64,000 nt of DNA from NCBI RefSeq assembly GCF_020520425.1, contig NC_079487.1, forward strand, positions 132,082,385 through 132,146,384. The letters are read 5' to 3'. The notes under the pieces were generated by a model. It saw nothing but the letters and a program-made list of their open reading frames with translations, did not search any database and had not been told where the DNA came from. The stretch is from Spinacia oleracea (taxonomy: Eukaryota; Streptophyta; Magnoliopsida; Caryophyllales; Amaranthaceae). Both the position numbers and the translations under genes were made by a program. The stretch's first letter is position 1. Each line of letters begins with the position of its first letter. Shown piece after piece: positions 23,731 through 35,750 of this stretch.

Positions 23731-26700
23731 TTATGTATCCTTAAGTACTAAATTATTTATCTGTTTTTCGTCGAGAAGATTTTTGCACCTCCCTTTGAGC
23801 TCCTTAAATCTGTCAACATCAAATTGGTACTTCTTGAACAGCTTCCTCTGCCTTGAAAGGAAGAGTGTCTTCATCAAGTCTTGGTATGTTGGATCTTTTG
23901 AGGTGATCATAAAGTAACCATAACCGATCACTAAACCGGTGGCTGTTGTGAAAAATGCAATCGGCTCCATCACATCCCACGAGAATTCCCAGAAAGTAAG
24001 ACGGAAGAAAAGCCCAACCTGCATTACAGCAACACCAAGGCCTGACCATAGTATCAAACGAACTTGCCTGTGTGCCTGCCTGTCAATTTCTTCCTTTCTT
24101 TCTTGTAACCTCTGCAGCTCCGCTCTCCTAGGATCGTCTTCTGGAGTTAAGGCAAGTGGGACCGAGCTCCTAACCAGTTCAACCACCTAGGGTACAAAAG
24201 AGGAAGGAAGACATAAATGAGATGGCGGGTGTGACCAGAAATCATGTCTACGATTGTGCGAAAATATCAGAGGGGATTTAGTGCTTTGAGAGCTGAAAAC
24301 AAGAGTGACTATGGTTTAAGGACAGAAATGTGCTTTGAATTAGCAAAAGAAATACAACATAGTTCTTTGATTCACTGTCTTATACCCTAAAAGTGACGTG
24401 AACACATTTAGGGAGCGTGTGATTCCCATTTTTCTTTGCTTAGTTTGTAAGGAAAATTGTTTCCAAGTGGTGGCATACAACTCTATCAAGGTGGAAAATA
24501 TTTTCCTTTTGAAAGTAAGGGGAAACACATTTTCCTCCCTCCTCCTTACCTCTCATCCTCCTCCCATCAACCCCACCCTTCTGTTTCCATTTTCCTTTTC
24601 TCTATAACTTTTCTTGTAATGAAACAAACAAAGGAAAAGTAGTTTGGAATTGTGTTTTCCGTCAAACCAAACGGAGCCTTTCTCTCGAAGATACAGAAAA
24701 AGACACAGAGCACTTATCATTGTCAAACATACCCTCCAAAAAACAAAAACAAATCCAGCACCAGAAGCTCTAACATCTACCTATCACTATCCAAAGCTTT
24801 CAATTAAGAAGGCCTGTATATATACTTGGAACAAAGAAAATTTACAGAATATTTGCTAGGAAAAAGCTAATAGTCAAGTTGTAAGAGGACAATAACCACA
24901 AATAAGAATGCAAATCTTAATTGGACGAGGGAATCTGATTCCTCTTCAGAAACATCCAAAGGGAAAGTCTCCCAACCTGTTGCTGCTCAGAAGTGCTGAT
25001 CCAAAATCAGCTTCGAAACTCCTCCTTTCACCTCAAAGGCTCAAACTACTTAGAAAAAGGTTGCTAAGCATTAAACAAGAATATAAATCCTAAATTCCTA
25101 ATTAGATACTGAACCTGATTCCTCTTCAAAAAGATCCAAATGAACAATCTGTTGGTATTCTTAAGAGCGGAATTACAGTAACCATTAGAGCTCCGTTTCT
25201 TTCCTCTTTTATTAGCCTTAACCTACAAAACCCTAGCAAGAACATCTAACATACTAGTTCATCAGTCATCATCACTATTTCAAGAAAAGATTATGGGTAT
25301 TTCAGAAATCATCCTAACTGCAACTTACCTACAACACAATTCAATCTATATATGACATCCCTTCCCTTCCCTCTCCCCGTCCCACTCCCACCCCACGTCC
25401 CCACCAAATCCCAAAAAAAAAAAGGAAGTAACAACAAAAACTTAAGAAAGCCGCATTCCTTTATAATCCTGCAAACAGCAAGCAAGATCACATGGGAACG
25501 GGCGGAGAGAGAGCAAAGCAAGTTCCTAACAAGTTGACAAGCGTTATGAGCCTAACATAACAATTGTGCATACTGCAGACAATCTCTTCATATGACATTT
25601 AGATTCCTCTATTAGTCTATATGATTAATCTCCGTGAATGACTTGTCAGAATCCTTTTAGACCCACCACCTTGAATTCCTCAAATACTACTCAAGGCTAA
25701 TCATAAACAGTAAAATAAACTAACAATACAACTTACTTATATTATACTGAACCAGTATCTAGATATTCACCTAGATTTTGTCTGACTGTGAAACCCTCCC
25801 ATGGGCTTACCACTCAGCACTAGATAGAGAAGCTCAAATTTCTTGTTCTCGTCCCCCAAAATATGTCTTGATATGACCACTTTCAAGTTGACAAAGTGTC
25901 AAACATGAGGTATCATGCTCAGAATTGCAAATAAATGGGTAAAAAAGAACCGTCTTCCGATTAGAGAGTGGATTAAGTATAGTCATAGCATTTAATCAGC
26001 TAGATCCCGCAATTTATAATCTCAACCCTCAATCCATTCCCCGGTTTTAGAAAGCATTTGACTGTTTGATCTTAATTACCAAAAACAGAGCAGCTTTTGC
26101 CCAGTTTCTCTAGGGTCTTGCTATTAAAGAAAGTTTAAGGATTAGTTTATGCAAGGCTCTACATGAAAGAAACTATCTAGATCAGATGGTATCCTGAGAG
26201 TGCTGGTTGGATGCTTAAAGAACGTTTGGTAATACACAAATAACATCAGCTGTGACTCCTATGATTCAGTATGATTGGAAAATCCTCTATCAAGATGAAT
26301 GTATACTAAATCGAAAGGTTCTAAGAAAGGGGTTAATAACAGCATTGCTCCTGAAATTGCTTTCATCCTTTGGTGACCCATACAAACTAGTGATTGGATC
26401 TTTGAAAATGGGGACTTAACATACATCAAAGATGAACACTGCACTCTACAACACACTATAACCACCTTTCCTTAGGATGTGAATCGCATGTGATTATGCT
26501 AGCAATCTTCCATACAAAAGAGCCCCTAGATAAGACATATACTCCATCTATCCCTTTTGTTTTCCCAAATTTCCTTGTTGGGATGTCCCCAATAATTGCC
26601 CCGTACTAAAAACGACCATGGGAACCACAACTCTACGCTCATAACCCTATTCAACCAAAATTATATTAAAAAAAATAGCTTGGGGCAAACAATTGGGGCG

Positions 26701-28331
26701 GAGGGAGAAACTGAGGTAGGCTAGCATCATAAATTAGGGTTAAATTTATTCAAGCTTGGTTGTTGAGGACTATGTATGAAAGAACTGGATTATGCAATTC
26801 GCACCAGGGGAATATTTTCGAACTTTTAAAAATAAACAGTTATGATATATGCAACCCTTAGGGGTCGTCCAAACATTAAATACACTCCTAAAGTGGTATT
26901 AAAAATAGGAATGCATGACAAAGTCACTCAGCAGTCGGTGTTATTAATGTTTCATTTATGCTTAATATTTCCACATTTAACTCCATATATATATATATGC
27001 ACCCGTGAATACATCATTTTCCAAAAATCAAAGCATAATCAACATCCTCAGTTGAGTTGTATTGGAATCATTATTTTGGCAGCATCATTTGTAATTGACG
27101 TAGGTGTACACAGGGGCACCTAGATGTTGTTGTTTGATATACATGTTCTTTCCGTTCTTGTTAAGCTTAAGCAGATGTCTTTCTTCTTTTTCCATGAAAT
27201 TGATTTCTTCTTGTACTATGAAAACCTCAATCACCAACACAAATATCTTTACCATCTTAATGGCTTAATGGCCAAAATATTGTAATTCAGAATCTTGATT
27301 ACAATCCTCAAAAACTTGACAAGCAACTACTCCAAAGTTCATACGATATAACACTAGAACCCTCACAAAATAGCAGTGTTCGACCCTTCGATCCAAATCC
27401 AACCCATGGACAATCAAAATATTTGAATCCAAATTAGCTTTCTATATGTTTATTGTTTAGAACAACCACAAACTCAATCATACTCCGGTTCCATCACAAC
27501 AGTCAAAAAAAATATTCACATAGTTAAAATCCAACAAATATAATTCGGTCCCCTCCACAAACTTACATTTAAATCCCTTCAAATTCACACGTTATCGTCC
27601 TCCCCCTCAAACTACATCATAACATCACAAACCTAACCTACCAAAACACACACAATTCCATTGTATCATCATTAACAAGTAACCACCATATTATTACTCA
27701 TATATCTGACCAAATTACATATTACCACTAGAATTAGCATCCTTCCATCATAAAATTAACACACCGAAACGCACAAATTTTCAATGTATAACCATCAACC
27801 AAAACACAATTACTAATGTTTCCTACAAATTTCCACATTACCACAAATAACAACAACAATAAACACGAACAAAAGAAGAAATCAACAAAATATTCAAAAT
27901 TAACCACAAAATTATACCTTATCGGGATGAAGATAAACTTTATCGCGAAAAAGCAGAACAACACCAGCATCATCCAGAACCTTCGCGAACGCAGCAGCTT
28001 CATCAACAGATCTCACAACACCCATACTCTCACAAGTTTTCAAAAGCTCCGAGTATCCAATCACCTCTTTACCTTGTTCTCCAAGCTTATTCTTCAACGC
28101 TTCTACATTCACCAATCGCATCAGTTTCTTCACTTCTCCTAGCGAAATCCCCGCTTCATTCTCTCTTCCGCCTCTCGCCGTCGCCATCACCGTATGATCT
28201 TCTCCGTGTTCGTCCGCCGAAGCCGTTGAAAACGCCGGAAACATCGGAAACCGCGACGGAGGAGGCAGAAAGTGGCGACTACGATGAGTCGCCGCCAATG
28301 TTAAGGTTCGTTGAAAATACGACCTCCACAT
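23731..28331 (-). CDS. MCU: Mitochondrial calcium uniporter protein (MCU)
   Basis: This is the pore subunit of the Ca2+ uniporter in the inner mitochondrial membrane. Two exons, 28331-27918 and 24186-23731, join in phase 0 to give 289 aa, within the size of plant MCUs. Exon 1 starts [20 protein letters not shown], an Arg-rich amphipathic presequence, followed by the N-terminal domain ending [10 protein letters not shown]. Exon 2 continues [10 protein letters not shown], then coiled-coil [14 protein letters not shown], a first membrane helix [20 protein letters not shown], the selectivity filter WDVMEP (208-213, with D209 and E212), a second helix and the C-terminal coiled coil. All pore residues are present. 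The 3,731-bp intron is unusually long for so small a gene. A whole MULE ends 293 bp before the start codon, so its regulation may be affected. Confidence 0.93.
24187..27917 (-). other. Long MCU intron without recognisable nested gene
   Basis: The single MCU intron has GTATAA at its 5' end and CCCTAG at its 3' end. No nested gene was found. A possible MITE spans about 24411-24678 (ends GGGAGCGTGTGATT and, inverted, GGCTCCGTTTGGTTT), with a CT-rich centre. A poly-A/CCC-rich tract is at 25360-25430. The rest is AT-rich with only short chance open frames. Confidence 0.5.
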
Positions 28332-28614
28332 TTTTTTTGTCTCTCTGTGGTTAACTTTCGCTCTCTAGAGTTTGTTAGAAGGTTTTCTCGTTCAATCTGC
28401 CATGGAGAGGAGGAGAACGTGGTGTAGCAATGGATGGTAGTTGCAAATAATTGAGGGAAAATGACGGAAAATGTCAAGAAGTTGGGCGAATGTTTAATTG
28501 AGGAATTAATGCCTTTAATTTGTGGGGTTATTTTTCTTTTTAAGTAAAGTAGATTTTTTCTTTAATTTACTTTCTTTATTTAGTGGTTTGTTTTAAATTT
28601 TTGTGATGAGGTTA
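28332..28614 (-). promoter_or_regulatory. Remaining MCU promoter / 5' leader
   Basis: Only 283 bp separate the MCU start codon from the 10-bp target duplication of the MULE. The part next to the gene contains CT-rich leader sequence on the minus strand. No sure TATA box could be seen. Confidence 0.4.
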
Positions 28615-30103
28615 TTAGTTTTGGGAGTTAAGCACATGAATGAGCCCCAAACTATCACTTTTTTCACCACTTGGGACTTGTTAACTTTTTTTTCACCCTT
28701 TGGGACCTGTGGTTGAGATTCCGGCCAGTTAACCCAACGTTAACCCACCTGAGAGAATTTACACTTTAAAAAAAATGAAGAATATTTAAAATGAAAAAGA
28801 AGTTGTTGGAAGCTGTGGGAACAATCAATTAATAGTTGATTACATTGTCTTTGTTCAACTATAAACCCCAAAAAAGACAGAGAAACAACTTCATTTGCCA
28901 AAACTCCAAAAATATTCAAGCATTTGCTGCAACTACAAAATCCAAAAAGACAACATTGTTTTGTTGCAAGCCCAAAACTCAAAAAATGACAGGAGTTATA
29001 AAATTCTTCAGATTGCATCCAACATTTCCCTTAGTTCCAAACATTCCTCCAACAACAAGCTGCATAGTTGAACATGAACAACAATGAGATAATTTGTGAT
29101 TGTCATAAAATTGCAAAGAAAAGAATTTCATGGCTGGGACAAAACAATAGCAGAATCCTCTAGTTTATTTTTTGGACTTTGCTGGCTTCTAAATAGTTTC
29201 AAAGCATGGTTAATGGTAGAGGTTTGAAAAATGTAAAATAAGTGCATGAAGAGGTTTTCCAAACCACTGTAAACTAAATAAGTAAAATATTGTATCATTG
29301 CGGTTTTGTGGACTTGATATTTACTATCTTACAATGTACCTTCGATTATTGGAATTGCAACTCAGAAAAATAAGACAGCAGAGTTCCGATATTTAAATCA
29401 GTTGAACAATATTGTTCAATGCTCAAATGATCCGAGAGCATGACAGTAATCCTAGTCTAGAAACAATACACACTTTAAAATAAAGAATATCCAGAACTTA
29501 GAAAGGGAAGCAATTTAGCTAGAAATTAACACGTAGTTGATCTCTTAGTTTATGTGGCTTACGTCCAAGTTTAGCTTGTATGAATGAAAAGACATAGGAA
29601 CAAATGCCATGAACAACTACCCACATTCCAATCGAGAGCTAGACTGCTAAATTCAGAAAAAACTACATTTATTTGCAGATTCTCATGAGTTTTTTTTATT
29701 TCCAACTAAATAATTTTTTAAAAATAAAACTATGTAAGAGTATTATTTCAACGTAGTTTATTATTTTTTCATATCTTTTAGAAATAAAACTATAAAAACA
29801 TGGCACTCATAAAGGCTTCGTAGTCTTCCGTATCTAGGCGTTAGACCACCTACGGTATTATGTTGTCTTTTTCAAGAAAAGTAATTTAAATTAAAATATT
29901 GGAAATAAATTGAAATTTCTTACCTTGTAATGGACTTAGAATAATTTTGTTGGTCCCTTATATAATGAGTCAAATACTGTGATACTTGTTCTGTTTGTTG
30001 TGTTGCTTACTTGACTTTCATTGAAGTTCAACATCTGCATCCACAAATCACATTAGTATCTTCAATTTGTAAATGAAAATGAAAATATTAGTAATTTATA
30101 TAA

Positions 30104-32836
30104 TCATAGAAAGCACATTACATTGGTTGCTTGTCTTTGGAATCCATTTGAGTATGAGAAAACACCAACACCCCCGTTGTGCATAGGGACAGTGTGGTGG
30201 GACTGTTGAGTTGATGTAGCAACACTTGCATCCCGCTTCTTCTGCTTAGGTGCATTCTGCTTTGGCTGCTTAGGTGCCTTAGGTGGTTGATCTGCCTTTA
30301 GTGGTGCAGAACACTTTCTCTTGTTGTGTCCTGCTTCACCACAGTTGCTGCACCTCATTGTAATCCCTTTTTTGGTCAACCTTGTACCAGTAACTTCTCC
30401 AACAGATGGCTTTCTTTTGACTGTAGGCCTATTGTGAATCTTTTTCACTGGAGGTGCGACTATGGAGGCATAGGGTGACTGAGGCCAATCTTGAGGGCCA
30501 TTAAGTGGCTCTAATGGGAATTCGTATGCCTTCAGATATGTGTTCTTTGAGAAGTAGTGTGATAAATAGTGTTCAGGCATTTCCTTAGCTTTCCATATCG
30601 CAGCAACTGCATGATTACATGGCACTCCACTTAGTTGCCAAGCATTGCAACTACATGTTCTTTCAAGCAAGCTCACCACATATCTTGTTTGAGATAAACC
30701 TTCTCTGACCCCATAACAGAAGTGACCATCCCAAAATGCAAGCCAACCCCTAGCATCAACCTTTGATTTCTCCAACTTTGCTTTTATCCTTGGGCATATG
30801 TCAACTTCTTTATTTGCAATGAAGTCCCTTTTTTTGTGTAGCCTCTCCATTAACCCTTCCCTAATGTCTTCAAGCATTGTTATGATTGGTTTATGCCTTG
30901 ATGATAAGATATAGGCATTGAACACCTCATTCATGTTATTGTCAATGCAATCACAATGAGAAGTTGTAGTAAAAAAGGCCCTCACCCACTTTTTATAGTT
31001 TCTCTTCTTTAAATCTGATGCAGCTTCTTTAGATATGTTAGCAAAGAGTTGCATGTTGGAATCATACTCAGCTTCTGTGGTGCTTTTTGCAATCTTCCAG
31101 AAACCTCTTCTATATTGCACTCCACCACCAAACACTTGCCTGAAATTACAGTAGACATGTCTGGCACAACATCTAGTATCTGCTTTAGGCCATATCAGAG
31201 AAACAGCATTGAGCAACCCTTTTTGTTGATCAGACATGATTGTGTAACCATGACCATCACTCGTTCCAAGGTCATCCGCCAGCAACTGTAAGAACCAGCT
31301 CCAAGTCTCAGTGTCTTCAACTTCAACACAAGCCCAAGCAATAGGGAACATTTGGTTGTTTCCATCCCTACCAACTGCTACAAGAAGTTGACCACCAAAG
31401 GGACCTTTCAAAAAACATCCATCAATACCAAAAAAGGGCCTGCATCCAGCCAAAAACCCCTTCTTAATTGCATTAAAGCAAACATACAAGCTCTTAAAAA
31501 CACCATTGTTCAGTTTGAACTTGATAGTGTTCATTGGATTTGTCCTTTTAATCTCTTCAGCATATCTATTTAGAAGACCATATTGCTCCTTATATTCACC
31601 AAGTATAAGTCCTTGTGCCTTTCTTCTAGCTTTCAGTGCAAGCCACAATGATGCCTTGACTCCTTTTTCAGCCCATAATGTGTCCACTATCTCTTGGCAT
31701 TTGATGTAAGGGTTGATCTTGAACTTTTGATGGTATATCTTTGCAATCCAAGCTGCCCTGATCTTCTTTACTACTGGTAACCTACCACAATTGTGCTGAG
31801 GAACAAGGGTCTTGACAATTAAGTGTCCTTTTCCTCTTATAAGTGAGGTGTACACATAGAAAGGGCACTTCTCTGCTTTACATCTAGCTCCAAGCTTCTT
31901 GGCATCATTCCTTGTGAAGTATGTATCTCTCCCAACAGACAAGCAATAGTTAGTCACTGCATCTCTAAACTCAACTGCGTTCTCAAACTCTTGACCTAAG
32001 TAGAACGGACAATCTTGTTCAAGCAACCCACCATCTGAGGTAACAATTGTCTTCCTCGCCTTCTGCTTTTTCTTTGGACATGGTTGTGCTAAGAGGTAAC
32101 CATAATCATCCTCATCCTCAGAATTTGGAGGGCTCTCAAATTCAGAAGATTCACCCTCATAATCAGAACTTCCTTCTTCAATATCCTTTCCCTTCCTCTC
32201 AGCTAGCCTTCTAAGTGATTTAACTTCATCCTCGAATGATTTCTCTTTCTTTTTCTCTTGTTGTATCATCATTCTTGCTTCTCTAACTTCGTCATCTTCA
32301 TTGTCAGAACCCTCCTCATCATAATCAATTTCACCTATCATATTACTACCACTTGCTCTGCCACTGTGCTCAAATAGATGACTCTGAGCAGTAAGATCAT
32401 CAATGAATTCAGAGTGTTCAGTGTTGAGATCTTCAATGAACTCAGCTTCTTCAGTAGTGAGATCTTCAATGAACTCGAGTTCTTCAACAAAGGCCTCAGG
32501 TTGTTCAATAGTGATATCTTCAATCAATTCTTCATCATGTTCTGTAAATACATCTAGCATCCTATACTCCTTTAGTAGACTAATGAACATTCCAAATGTA
32601 GTGTCATCATAACCTAAGAACATAATTCCTTGTTGAATGTCTTTCAAAGGGTCACAGTAGTGTGTCTTAATAATGTTATTGTAACCTAAAGAATTGATCA
32701 ATGTCCTAAGGTATCTCGGACTCAAATCACTAGGAAGGTCATTGACCAACTTCACATCACCCCCGAAATAACTTAATTTTGGATTGTTAACCCACTTTCC
32801 TCCGTGATGAATGACAATACACATTGGTATATCCAT
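30104..32836 (-). CDS. MULE transposase (MuDR family, PB1-like N-terminus)
   Basis: This is a transposase of the plant Mutator superfamily with no stop in 910 codons from the start chosen here. Numbering from an in-frame ATG at 32863, the parts are: a PB1-like plant mobile domain (IVIHHGGKW to LGYDDTTF, about 15-90); an acidic linker with repeated EFIEDL/EFIDDL units (129-158); the MuDR DNA-binding domain (about 284-362, with CKAEKCPFYVY); the MULE transposase core with catalytic D481 (FGIDGCFLKG) and D545 (MSDQQKGL) and CCARH; a SWIM zinc finger (CSCN...GVPCNH, 737-751); and a zinc knuckle CSNCGEAGHNKRKC (838-851). I prefer the start MDIPMCIVIHHGG at 32836 because an acceptor TTGGTACAG ends at 32840, just before it. 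A spliced leader from 33671 or further upstream is likely. Confidence 0.9.
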   Translation of the reverse strand: MDIPMCIVIHHGGKWVNNPKLSYFGGDVKLVNDLPSDLSPRYLRTLINSLGYNNIIKTHYCDPLKDIQQGIMFLGYDDTTFGMFISLLKEYRMLDVFTEHDEELIEDITIEQPEAFVEELEFIEDLTTEEAEFIEDLNTEHSEFIDDLTAQSHLFEHSGRASGSNMIGEIDYDEEGSDNEDDEVREARMMIQQEKKKEKSFEDEVKSLRRLAERKGKDIEEGSSDYEGESSEFESPPNSEDEDDYGYLLAQPCPKKKQKARKTIVTSDGGLLEQDCPFYLGQEFENAVEFRDAVTNYCLSVGRDTYFTRNDAKKLGARCKAEKCPFYVYTSLIRGKGHLIVKTLVPQHNCGRLPVVKKIRAAWIAKIYHQKFKINPYIKCQEIVDTLWAEKGVKASLWLALKARRKAQGLILGEYKEQYGLLNRYAEEIKRTNPMNTIKFKLNNGVFKSLYVCFNAIKKGFLAGCRPFFGIDGCFLKGPFGGQLLVAVGRDGNNQMFPIAWACVEVEDTETWSWFLQLLADDLGTSDGHGYTIMSDQQKGLLNAVSLIWPKADTRCCARHVYCNFRQVFGGGVQYRRGFWKIAKSTTEAEYDSNMQLFANISKEAASDLKKRNYKKWVRAFFTTTSHCDCIDNNMNEVFNAYILSSRHKPIITMLEDIREGLMERLHKKRDFIANKEVDICPRIKAKLEKSKVDARGWLAFWDGHFCYGVREGLSQTRYVVSLLERTCSCNAWQLSGVPCNHAVAAIWKAKEMPEHYLSHYFSKNTYLKAYEFPLEPLNGPQDWPQSPYASIVAPPVKKIHNRPTVKRKPSVGEVTGTRLTKKGITMRCSNCGEAGHNKRKCSAPLKADQPPKAPKQPKQNAPKQKKRDASVATSTQQSHHTVPMHNGGVGVFSYSNGFQRQATNVMCFL

Positions 32837-32839
32837 ATC

Positions 32840-33823
32840 CTGTACCAATAAAAAATGAAACAAAATAAAGTCATTATTTGGTTGAACCTAAAATAAGTGA
32901 AAGACACAATAAAAATGAAACATAATAAGGGATGATGATACTTTATTTGATCATCTAAAATGAAATGAGAAGTATTTAAACCTCACTGTTCACATCTAAT
33001 CATCTTGCAATCACTAACAAGAAATTTTAGCATGAAATTTTACACAATAAAATACACTTAGTCACACTCAAAAATATTCACTAAAGTCTCCATACCTAGA
33101 TAATATTATGTACAACAGAGGGAGAATGGAATTTCAAGTATAACAAAAGTGATATAGCATCATTAAGGGACTAGTTCCTTTGAGACCAACACACTGCCAA
33201 TGTAACTAGCTTTCATAACTTCACAACTTCGTAAATTCCTTATTGTCTTATTCAACGAGGTAAAATCACCTTAGTAGAACAAGACTACCTTTCCACTAAA
33301 AATTGGAAGAAAAGTAAAATTACCATCTAATATGTAGTTTGTTAAAAAGAAAAAGTATGCGGCTTCTCCGAAAGTCTTTCCAGCCCTTAGCATATCACCA
33401 ATTCATATATGATATTCATCAAAAATATCCTTCCCAAATCCTAACTTAAATCCAACAATTATTCATAAAACCATATTAAACACATTATAAACATAAGTAT
33501 ACCATATCTAAACATGTCAAGAACACAATTCAATAGCCACAACTTCATGATTATAAACCTTCCCCTGTTATACCATGAAAATACCCTTCCCAAACCCTAA
33601 CTAAAACCCACAAACTAAAACAATAGAATTTCATGATGATAAGAAAAAAATATATAACCAAAATACATACCTTGATGATTGTTGTGTTTTTAATCAAACA
33701 AAAACCGAGCTTGAAGCTTTGAAGGACCTTCAATGGAGTTTGTGATGTTTTAAGGGGATGGAGTTCGCAGGAAGTGAGGAAGCAGGGAATTGTCGTTTCT
33801 TTTCTTTTTGGGTGAAACAACAA
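32840..33823 (-). other. Probable leader exon and 5' intron of the MULE transposase
   Basis: A strong donor CATCAAG/GTATGT at 33671/33670 and an acceptor TTGGTACAG at 32840 define an 831-bp intron. The upstream exon carries an open frame from ATG 33823 (MLFHPKRKETTIPC) that would join phase 0 to the transposase frame (...TTIIK + DMDIPM) and add 51 residues plus D. It may be coding or just an untranslated leader; the protein family normally starts near MDIP. Confidence 0.5.
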
Positions 33824-34307
33824 TTTTTGTTTTTGGGTTACTGTACAACAAAATCAACCGACGTTTTTACGGCCCATAGTTAACCACAGTTAACAATTTC
33901 CAACTCAAACTCATTCTAGGTCCTAAACGGTGAGAAAAAAAAATATAGGTCCCAAACGGTGAAAAAAGTAATAGTTTAGGGCCCATTTGTTTGCTTAACT
34001 CTTAGTTTTGGTATGATTAGGGAGTTAAGGGGAAGGAATGAAGGATGTAGACCCAAAATCATAATAGATGAATCCAAGAATACCAATTTTTAAATAGATT
34101 TGGTTCACACTAAATTTATCGTGGACTGTGTCAAAATGAAGGTTACAAGTTGTTCCTAATTTATTTGACATGTTTATTAAGATTATTATGAAATAAAAAT
34201 ATATCAAATTAATGTCGTTGATACATATTGTACTTGAATAATATGATTTTAAGTCACAGTTATCTTTTAAAAACATAGGTTACTATGATACGAAAAAAAG
34301 TTACTAT

Positions 34308-34707
34308 GGGCGTGTTCAGCGGTAGCTTTTGAGGTAGCGGGTAGTGTTTTGACCGAGTCAAGACGCTACTTGTAAAATTTGTAAGTGTTTGGCGAGGTAG
34401 CGATTTAGGTAGCGGTTAGCGGTAGAGGTAGCGGTTGAGTAGCTTTTATCAAACGTTAAAATTAGTATCGTTTAAGGTAGCGGGTAGCGTTTGATAAATT
34501 TATAATAAAGTTTTAAATAATATTTCACCTTTTATTTTATTTTATAATATCAACCGCTACTTTTACCGAACACTCATATCAGTTACCCGCTACCTTTGAC
34601 AGCTAACCGTTACCCGCTACTATTGACCGCTACCCGCTACTCCAACCATTACCCACTACTGAACCGCTACCCGCTACCCGCTACCGCTACTTTTGCCGAA
34701 CAGGGCC
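34308..34707. mobile_element. MITE built of GGTAGCG words
   Basis: The 400-bp element starts GGGCGTGTTCAGCGGTAGC and ends, inverted, GGCCCTGTTCGGCAAAAG. The possible 3-bp repeat TAT lies on each side (34305-34307 and 34708-34710). Both halves are packed with GGTAGCGGGTAGCGG words in opposite orientation, so the whole is a foldback. The TIR resembles the GG-C-TGTTC ends of other TTA-target MITEs in this window. Confidence 0.75.
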
Positions 34708-35750
34708 TATATCTAAGAAATTTGGTGTTTATTCATTATTGTAACCATATGAACTATAAAAGTCTCTATATATGTAAAGAGGGTGCTATAGAAATTTTTT
34801 GATTTTGGGTTCACGTTAATACTATTGTGAACCATGTCCATGCAAGAATATCAAATAAAAAACATTTTATAAGATTTTGTATTTATGTAATACATTGCAT
34901 GCTTACTTGAATGATAGTGCAGCAATCCAAACTATTGATTTTTTCATTAAAAACATTTTCAAACAACATCTTTATAACATTATTCATAATATTAATATTG
35001 AATTGTTAATAGCCTTATTACATAATATTAATCAATAACTCTATTTTATGTATTATGGAATTGTTGTGACCTTTATCCTTTATTACCCAACATCATCGAC
35101 TAATGACATAGACACAATTCACACAAATAAATATTATATCATTTAAATATTTATGGATTTAGATAAATTTTAGGAGAGAGAGTAAAAATAATCATCAAGA
35201 AATAGAGTAACCAAGGAATGTTATTTCATCATGACATTACTAAACATCATTATCCACTTGAATCTAGTTTTCTAATAAAAAAAAAAACGATCTACTTAGT
35301 CAAAGAATTCAGCCCCCCTAAAAAAACACAAGTCAATTGAAATATCGCACATGAGGTTGTGGGCTAGTGGGGGTTGAAGATTGGTCTTCGTTAAAAGTAA
35401 TGGTGGTCCAATACTTTTGGTCTTTTACTATTTATATTTTTTGATGAAAACAAACGAAGTGTTTGGCTTCCTAATTTCTACCATTCTACATTTCTTGAAT
35501 ATTAGTCCTTTTATAATACGGAGTATAAGACAATCAAATAAATAAGGGGTTTAATAGGGATACAGGTTTACTTTGTAGCAAACAATTGAGCCATTTTATA
35601 TTTTTGAGGGTATAATGGGAATAAATGTTGGACAAATAAGAAAAGATTCAAAAATAGCTAATAAAGAAAAACAACTCAATACAGAAAGATGACTAACATT
35701 TAAGTATATGTTATTCCATATGTTTCTAACTAAATGTCTAGTTGGACTAA
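34708..35750. other. AT-rich gene-free interval
   Basis: I see no gene, RNA or repeat family that I can name. It has long A/T tracts and only short chance open frames. Confidence 0.4.

Larger units (their letters stand above)
28625..34001 (-). mobile_element. Complete Mutator-like element (MULE) with TIRs and target duplication
   Basis: This 5,377-bp element starts GAGTTAAGCACATGAATGAG and, read inverted from the right, GAGTTAAGCAAACAAATGGG. Similarity continues for roughly 100 bp through AAACTATYACTTTTTTCACC and TTGGGACCT words. The perfect 10-bp repeat TTAGTTTTGG flanks it (28615-28624 and 34002-34011), matching the 8-11-bp target duplications of Mutator elements. It carries a long transposase gene on the minus strand. 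With intact ends, target duplication and open frame it looks recent and possibly autonomous. The region 28760-30100 beyond the transposase stop is non-coding as far as I can see. Confidence 0.93.
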
